A stretch of DNA of 10,766 bases, taken from contig DXZV01000025.1 of NCBI GenBank assembly GCA_019419485.1, positions 6,097 to 16,862 of the forward strand, in the 5' to 3' direction. Made by a program: the position numbers and the translations under genes. The stretch is from Collinsella sp. (GTDB taxonomy: Bacteria; Actinomycetota; Coriobacteriia; Coriobacteriales; Coriobacteriaceae). The notes under the pieces were generated by a model. The model was not told the DNA's origin and ran no database searches. It saw only the letters and a program-made list of their open reading frames with translations. Shown in pieces: positions 7,108 through 10,766 of the stretch. Position 1 is the first letter of the stretch. Each line of letters begins with the position of its first letter.

Positions 7108-8172
7108 ATGAACAACAGCCTTCGCGGTCGCGACTACCTCAACATCCACGATCTTTCCTCTGAGGATTTCCGTTACCTCATCGATCTTGCCTGGAACCTC
7201 AAGGCCCAGAAAAAGTCCGGTGTCGACCAGCGCTACTTCCCCGGCAAGAACGTTCTCGCCAACTTTGAGTGGGGCTCGACCCGCACTCGTTGCGCCTTTG
7301 AGACCTCTTGCAACGACCTGGGCATGGGCTTCACCTATCTGACCAACTCCCACATGGGCGATTGCGAGACCATCGAGGATGCCATGCGCGTCTTCAACGG
7401 CATGTATGATCTCATTGTCTATCGTGCACAAAAGGACGAGCAGTTCCTCTATGATGTCGCCGACTTGGTCGATATTCCAGTCATCAATGCCCTCACCCTC
7501 GGCGATCACCCGACCCAGATGCTCGCTGACGCTCTCACGATGGAGGAGCAGTGGGGTGGTCTGCGCACGAGCCGTGGCAAGAAGATGGCCTTCGTTGGCA
7601 ACTGCGCCGGCGCCCCCGTGTGGTATGGCCGTCTGTGCGCGATGCTCGACATGGACTTCCTCGCCATCGGCCCCGACGACCTCCGTCACCAGATGTGCAA
7701 GGAAATGATCGAGGAGGTTGAGGCCTGCTACGCCAAGTACGCGCCTAACAGGACCTTCACCATCACCTCTGACCTTGATGCTCTGGACGGTGTCGACGTA
7801 ATCGTTACCGAGGAGTGGCGCTACATCAACCCCGAGTGCGGCGACGAGGTTCTGGACCCCGACGACTACAACTCTTGGCTTGGCGACGCCGAGTCCCTGT
7901 ACCCCTATCGCGTCACCAGTGAGCTGTGCAAGCGCACCAACAACCCCGACATCTTCTGCATGCACGAGCTCCCCTCTGTTCACAACGCAAATCACCGCGT
8001 TGGCAAGATGTTGCTCGACCAGTGCAAGAACGACCTGCATCGTGAAATCATCACCGAGGGCTTTGAGATTGCGGACGAGTGCTTTGAGGCCAACGCGTCG
8101 GTCATCTTCCGTGAGGCAGAGAACCGTCAGCACACCATTAAGGCCGTTATGTGCGCCCTTCTGGGTCTCTAG
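7108..8172 (+). CDS. Ornithine carbamoyltransferase-like enzyme with altered amine pocket (354 aa)
   Basis: An aspartate/ornithine transcarbamylase-fold protein, by context working in the catabolic direction: carbamoylated amine plus phosphate to amine plus carbamoyl phosphate. The carbamoyl-phosphate side is intact: STRTR at 57-61, Tyr105-Arg106, HPTQ at 134-137 and ENRQHTIKAV at 338-347 (Arg340). The second-substrate side is not. Where ornithine enzymes have DARNN this protein reads GNCAGAP (164-170); the DxWxSMG loop is TEEWRYINPE (234-243); and HCLP is HELP (286-289), with Glu replacing the reactive Cys. Putrescine enzymes usually keep HCLP and have a YGM-type loop, which is also missing. 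The amine substrate is therefore probably neither ornithine nor putrescine. The start has AAAGGA 7 bases upstream. The gene follows the deiminase and sits 11 bases before the MFS gene. Database labels of ornithine carbamoyltransferase would be fold-based. Confidence 0.9.
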   Translation: MNNSLRGRDYLNIHDLSSEDFRYLIDLAWNLKAQKKSGVDQRYFPGKNVLANFEWGSTRTRCAFETSCNDLGMGFTYLTNSHMGDCETIEDAMRVFNGMYDLIVYRAQKDEQFLYDVADLVDIPVINALTLGDHPTQMLADALTMEEQWGGLRTSRGKKMAFVGNCAGAPVWYGRLCAMLDMDFLAIGPDDLRHQMCKEMIEEVEACYAKYAPNRTFTITSDLDALDGVDVIVTEEWRYINPECGDEVLDPDDYNSWLGDAESLYPYRVTSELCKRTNNPDIFCMHELPSVHNANHRVGKMLLDQCKNDLHREIITEGFEIADECFEANASVIFREAENRQHTIKAVMCALLGL

Positions 8173-8183
8173 GAGCTGTATCA

Positions 8184-9449
8184 ATGGAAAATGCAAAGTT
8201 AAAGAGCAGCAAGGTTTACGCATGGGTTCTCGTGATCGCGCTCGGCCTCATGTCTGCCGGTACGACCGGATCCTATAGCGTAATCGCTGGCTCCTTCGTC
8301 GCGCCCGTGTGCGAGGAGTTCGGATTTGACTACTCCATCTTCTCGTATTACTTCACTGCAACGCTCATTGGTCTTGCAGCGGCTCTTCCGTTTGTCGGAA
8401 AACTCATCCCCAAGGTTGTTGGCAAGTTTTGGCTCCCCGTCGTCGAGCTTATTCTGCTCGCCGCTGGCGCAGGCATGGCCTTCTACACCGAAGTCTGGAT
8501 GTTCATCGCAGCTGGTGCTTTGATTGGCGTTTGCTTCGCCTTCACTACCGGCGTCGCCATGTCCGATGTTATTGACCAGTGGTTCAAAAAATCTGGCGGC
8601 CTGGCAATTGGTCTTGCTTGGGCAGTGAACTCGATTTACATGCTCATCATGAGTCCCGTCATCACCTCTGTCATTGAGGCTGCTGGCTGGAGGACTGGTT
8701 ATCTGGTGCTCGCTGGCGTCTCCGCCGTGCTCATTCTTCCCGCTTCCATCCTGATTATCCGCTATAAGCCCCAGGACAAGGGCATGCTGCCCTATGGCTA
8801 TGTCGAAGGCGAGACGGTCGCCGAGACCGAGGAGACGACCGAGGATAGTGCACGTGGCGTTAGCTACGCACGCGCTATTAAGTCGCCTGCATTCTTTTTC
8901 TGCATCGGCTTCCTCTGCCTCGTTCAGCTTACTTGCTGCATGAACCAGCTGTTCCCCACCTATGCCGCCGAGGTCGGCTTTAGCCCCATGGTGGGTGGCT
9001 TCATGGTTTCCGCCGCATCGCTGTTCGACCTGTTCCTCAACCCGATCGTCGGTACCACTTGCGATAAGTTTGGCAGCACCAAGGCCATTCTGAGCTGGCT
9101 CGCCGTCTCGATTCTCTCCTTTGTCATGCTCATGATGAGCAGCGGCAACTCGACGCTCAGCATTCTTGCTGCCGGTGTTAACGACGTCATGTACGTCATC
9201 GCCGGCACCGCTCTGACCGTTTTGGTGATGGACGTCTTTGGCTCCCGTGACTTTGGTCGCATCTTCGCGCTCATCTGCTCCGTGGGCTATATCGTCGGCG
9301 CCTTTGGCATGCCCGTCATGATGAAGGTATACGAGCTTGTCGGCTCCTTCCAGGGCGTTTTCATCTTCTGTATTGCATGCAACGTCATCATCGGTCTGTT
9401 CTTGCTGCTGGCAAAGAAGACTGGTAAGAGCCTCTCTTGGGACGAATAG
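8184..9449 (+). CDS. MFS transporter, oxalate/formate-antiporter-like, paralogue 2 (421 aa)
   Basis: A 12-helix major facilitator carrier very similar along its whole length to the protein encoded at 3462-4742. Shared segments include VIALGLMSAGTTG, MAFYTEVWMF, MSDVIDQWF, QLTCCMNQLFPTYA (Gln248 onward), AAGVNDVM and GAFGMPVMMKVY. The central loop after KPQDKGMLPYG is acidic (VEGETVAETEETTEDSA) and differs in sequence from paralogue 1, as do both termini. ATG 8184 is chosen because AGGAG at 8171-8175 overlaps the upstream TAG stop and lies 8 bases before it; the 11-base gap suggests translational coupling to the carbamoyltransferase. As the last gene of the catabolic operon it is the best candidate for substrate uptake or substrate/product exchange, like ArcD or AguD in arginine and agmatine pathways, although those belong to other transporter families. 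Cargo is inferred, not seen. Confidence 0.92.
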   Translation: MENAKLKSSKVYAWVLVIALGLMSAGTTGSYSVIAGSFVAPVCEEFGFDYSIFSYYFTATLIGLAAALPFVGKLIPKVVGKFWLPVVELILLAAGAGMAFYTEVWMFIAAGALIGVCFAFTTGVAMSDVIDQWFKKSGGLAIGLAWAVNSIYMLIMSPVITSVIEAAGWRTGYLVLAGVSAVLILPASILIIRYKPQDKGMLPYGYVEGETVAETEETTEDSARGVSYARAIKSPAFFFCIGFLCLVQLTCCMNQLFPTYAAEVGFSPMVGGFMVSAASLFDLFLNPIVGTTCDKFGSTKAILSWLAVSILSFVMLMMSSGNSTLSILAAGVNDVMYVIAGTALTVLVMDVFGSRDFGRIFALICSVGYIVGAFGMPVMMKVYELVGSFQGVFIFCIACNVIIGLFLLLAKKTGKSLSWDE

Positions 9450-9499
9450 TTCGATTCGTCTTAGTCATACGCTGTAGGAGTTAATCTGCAGCAGCTTTA

Positions 9500-9528
9500 G
9501 GGCATCGGCTAACGCCGGTGCCCTTTTT
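9500..9528 (+). terminator. Intrinsic terminator of the deiminase operon
   Basis: GGGCATCGGC (9500-9509) pairs with GCCGGTGCCC (9514-9523) over 10 bp with one G-T pair, closed by the tetraloop TAAC and followed directly by TTTTT (9524-9528). This is a strong, textbook rho-independent terminator 50 bases after the MFS stop. A weaker 7-bp hairpin, GACGAAT / ATTCGTC (9441-9447, 9454-9460), overlaps that stop codon. Confidence 0.92.
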
Positions 9529-9533
9529 CATGG

Positions 9534-9566
9534 AATGTGACAAAGGGACAGTCCCTTTGTCACATT
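9534..9566. repeat. 33-bp perfect palindromic repeat, copy 2
   Basis: Arms at 9534-9549 and 9551-9566 are identical to those of copy 1 (3301-3333); only the central base differs (A here, T there), so one copy is the exact reverse complement of the other. It ends 5 bases before the stop codon of the minus-strand gene, and so lies at that gene's 3' end, just as copy 1 lies at the 3' end of the ABC gene. Confidence 0.9.
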
Positions 9567-9571
9567 TGCGC

Positions 9572-10705
9572 CTAGCTCGTTTTGCCCACCAACGTGATAC
9601 GGATGCTTGGATGGGTGTACTCGTCAAATTCATCCTCGGGATCCGTGTCAAACGAATAGTACGTTTTGATGGGGCTGTCACTCGTCCTGATGGAGATTCT
9701 CTCGTAGAGCGAACCGTTCAAAAAAGCCCGCCTAAACTCTTCGGGGAGCTTTTGCGGTGCTAGGAGCTCGGGACTCACGGTCTTGACGTCTACGGTTTGG
9801 ACGACAGAGGAAAGTTCGTCCAAGTCGAGCTCGATGCGGGCGAGGTTGTCCTCAAGGCTCGCGTCGGGGTCGATCTCTGCTATGTAACTCACTTCCTTGA
9901 GCGTTCCCTTGTTGTCGAAATCCAGGTACGTATAGGTCTTCTGGGTATCGGAGTCGCCTTCGTGCAGATAGCCGCGGACGTGATAGCCGTAATCTTGATA
10001 TCGCTCGTAAGGGTCATCGGCGGACACGTACTCGCATGCGGGCTCTAGCGTCTTGCGGGCGATGGCGATCTGCTCGGCCGCGGCCTCGGCATTCTCCTGC
10101 ATCTCGATGTTTCCCTGTGCCAGCTGCGGGATATAGGCACCGCACACGATTGCGAGGGGCAGCGCCACAAGCGCGATAATCCACTTTTTTGCACGGGGGA
10201 TAGGCACGCCATGGGCTTCCGCCATGGCCTTTGCGTTGGCATAGCTTTCGGTAAGTACGTCCGCTGCGGTGGCGACGGCGCCTACGGCAGCGGCGACTTC
10301 TGCCGCGCCACCCAGGTTGCGCGCGGTCTCGTTGTCGCTGTTCTTGAGCAGGCGCGCGGCGGCCTGCGTGCCAATAACGCCCGCGATTTGTGCCGAGCGG
10401 TCTTTCTCGGTCTGCTCGACGACGAGTCGGTGCTGCATTTCCTTCCACTGCTTGCCGCGCATGCCAAAGCGCGGCGCGAGCGCGCAGTAGCAGAAGATGA
10501 CGAGCTCGATGGCGGTGAGCACCAGGGCGGCTATCATACCCGTTTCTTGGAAGCCTTCGTGATGGAAGACGATGTCGTCAATCATTTCGAAGGGAATGAT
10601 CAAAAAAGGCAGCACAAATGCCATGGCAAGCGCTGTGCCGGCAATCTTGGGATAGATGCAGTATCGCTGGATGCGCTTGCGTTCTTGTTCGGAAAGTGTT
10701 GCCAT
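9572..10705 (-). CDS. Membrane protein of unknown function, three helices plus C-terminal domain (377 aa)
   Basis: I do not recognise this family. From ATG 10705 (AGGA 6 bases upstream on the minus strand) the protein has a short basic start, two membrane helices at about 21-42 and 57-77, then a linker near 85-170 that is Ala-rich (AAEVAAAVGAVATAADV) with no charged run long enough to call a coiled coil. A third helix follows at about 175-193, with KK just before it. The C-terminal 180 residues are acidic and contain alternating hydrophobic stretches such as KTYTYLDFDNKG and IKTYYSFDTD, suggesting a beta-rich domain. The positive-inside rule would place that domain outside the membrane. A longer in-frame start at 10759 exists but adds 18 Pro/Arg-rich residues without a ribosome site. 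It converges on the deiminase operon and is probably unrelated to it. Confidence 0.8.
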   Translation of the reverse strand: MATLSEQERKRIQRYCIYPKIAGTALAMAFVLPFLIIPFEMIDDIVFHHEGFQETGMIAALVLTAIELVIFCYCALAPRFGMRGKQWKEMQHRLVVEQTEKDRSAQIAGVIGTQAAARLLKNSDNETARNLGGAAEVAAAVGAVATAADVLTESYANAKAMAEAHGVPIPRAKKWIIALVALPLAIVCGAYIPQLAQGNIEMQENAEAAAEQIAIARKTLEPACEYVSADDPYERYQDYGYHVRGYLHEGDSDTQKTYTYLDFDNKGTLKEVSYIAEIDPDASLEDNLARIELDLDELSSVVQTVDVKTVSPELLAPQKLPEEFRRAFLNGSLYERISIRTSDSPIKTYYSFDTDPEDEFDEYTHPSIRITLVGKTS

Positions 10706-10766
10706 GGCTGGTCCTTGGTGTCGTAACGGTCGTTGCGGCGCATGGGGCGCGGGGCGCATCAGTTTG

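Noticed and set aside
7084..8223. Long open frame of 379 codons on the minus strand opposite the carbamoyltransferase
   Set aside because: It is the antisense shadow of a well-supported gene in high-GC DNA; its composition is Val/Gly/His-rich with no recognisable domain.
9471..9500. GTAGGAG ribosome-site-like string after the second MFS gene, suggesting a further small gene
   Set aside because: No start codon follows at a usable distance before the intrinsic terminator.
3301..9566. Composite transposon bounded by the two palindromes
   Set aside because: No transposase, no target duplication that I can see, and the palindromes are self-complementary short elements rather than insertion-sequence ends.

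Overview
The window is high-GC bacterial DNA. A 33-base palindrome built on AATGTGACAAAGGGAC, which I recall as common in intergenic DNA of gut Coriobacteriia, occurs twice. Together with the codon style and gene content it points to a Collinsella-like actinobacterium. That assignment rests on recall and style, not on a marker gene.

Layout: (1) 48-3302, a MacB-type ABC exporter that fuses the ATPase and permease and carries a very large extracytoplasmic domain; the first palindrome overlaps its stop codon. (2) 3385-9528, a self-contained accessory cassette: an MFS transporter gene (3462-4742) with its own promoter and operator-like site; a convergent TetR-family regulator (4945-5508, minus strand) separated from it by a perfect 19-bp bidirectional terminator; and, divergent from the regulator, a three-gene operon of an agmatine-deiminase-family enzyme (5748-6986), an ornithine-carbamoyltransferase-like enzyme (7108-8172) and a second, closely related MFS transporter (8184-9449), closed by a strong intrinsic terminator at 9500-9528. 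(3) The second palindrome at 9534-9566, then a minus-strand membrane protein of unknown function (9572-10705).

How the cassette should work: an MFS carrier imports a guanidino compound, probably in exchange for the product. The deiminase hydrolyses the guanidine to a ureido (carbamoyl) compound plus ammonia. The transcarbamylase phosphorolyses it to carbamoyl phosphate and the free amine. A carbamate kinase, not present here, could then make ATP. This is the logic of the arginine and agmatine deiminase pathways.

The substrate may be neither arginine nor agmatine. The carbamoyltransferase keeps every carbamoyl-phosphate motif, but all three motifs that hold ornithine or putrescine are replaced (DARNN, SMG and HCLP). 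The deiminase also departs from the agmatine deiminase signatures. The TetR protein probably controls both transcription units: a CGGTAGG core recurs upstream of the first MFS gene and twice upstream of the deiminase operon. The possible undescribed system is therefore a TetR-controlled, fermentative guanidino-compound pathway with two paralogous carriers and an unknown substrate.

No stretch over 300 bases lacks a gene. I saw no rRNA, tRNA, CRISPR array, transposase or integrase.
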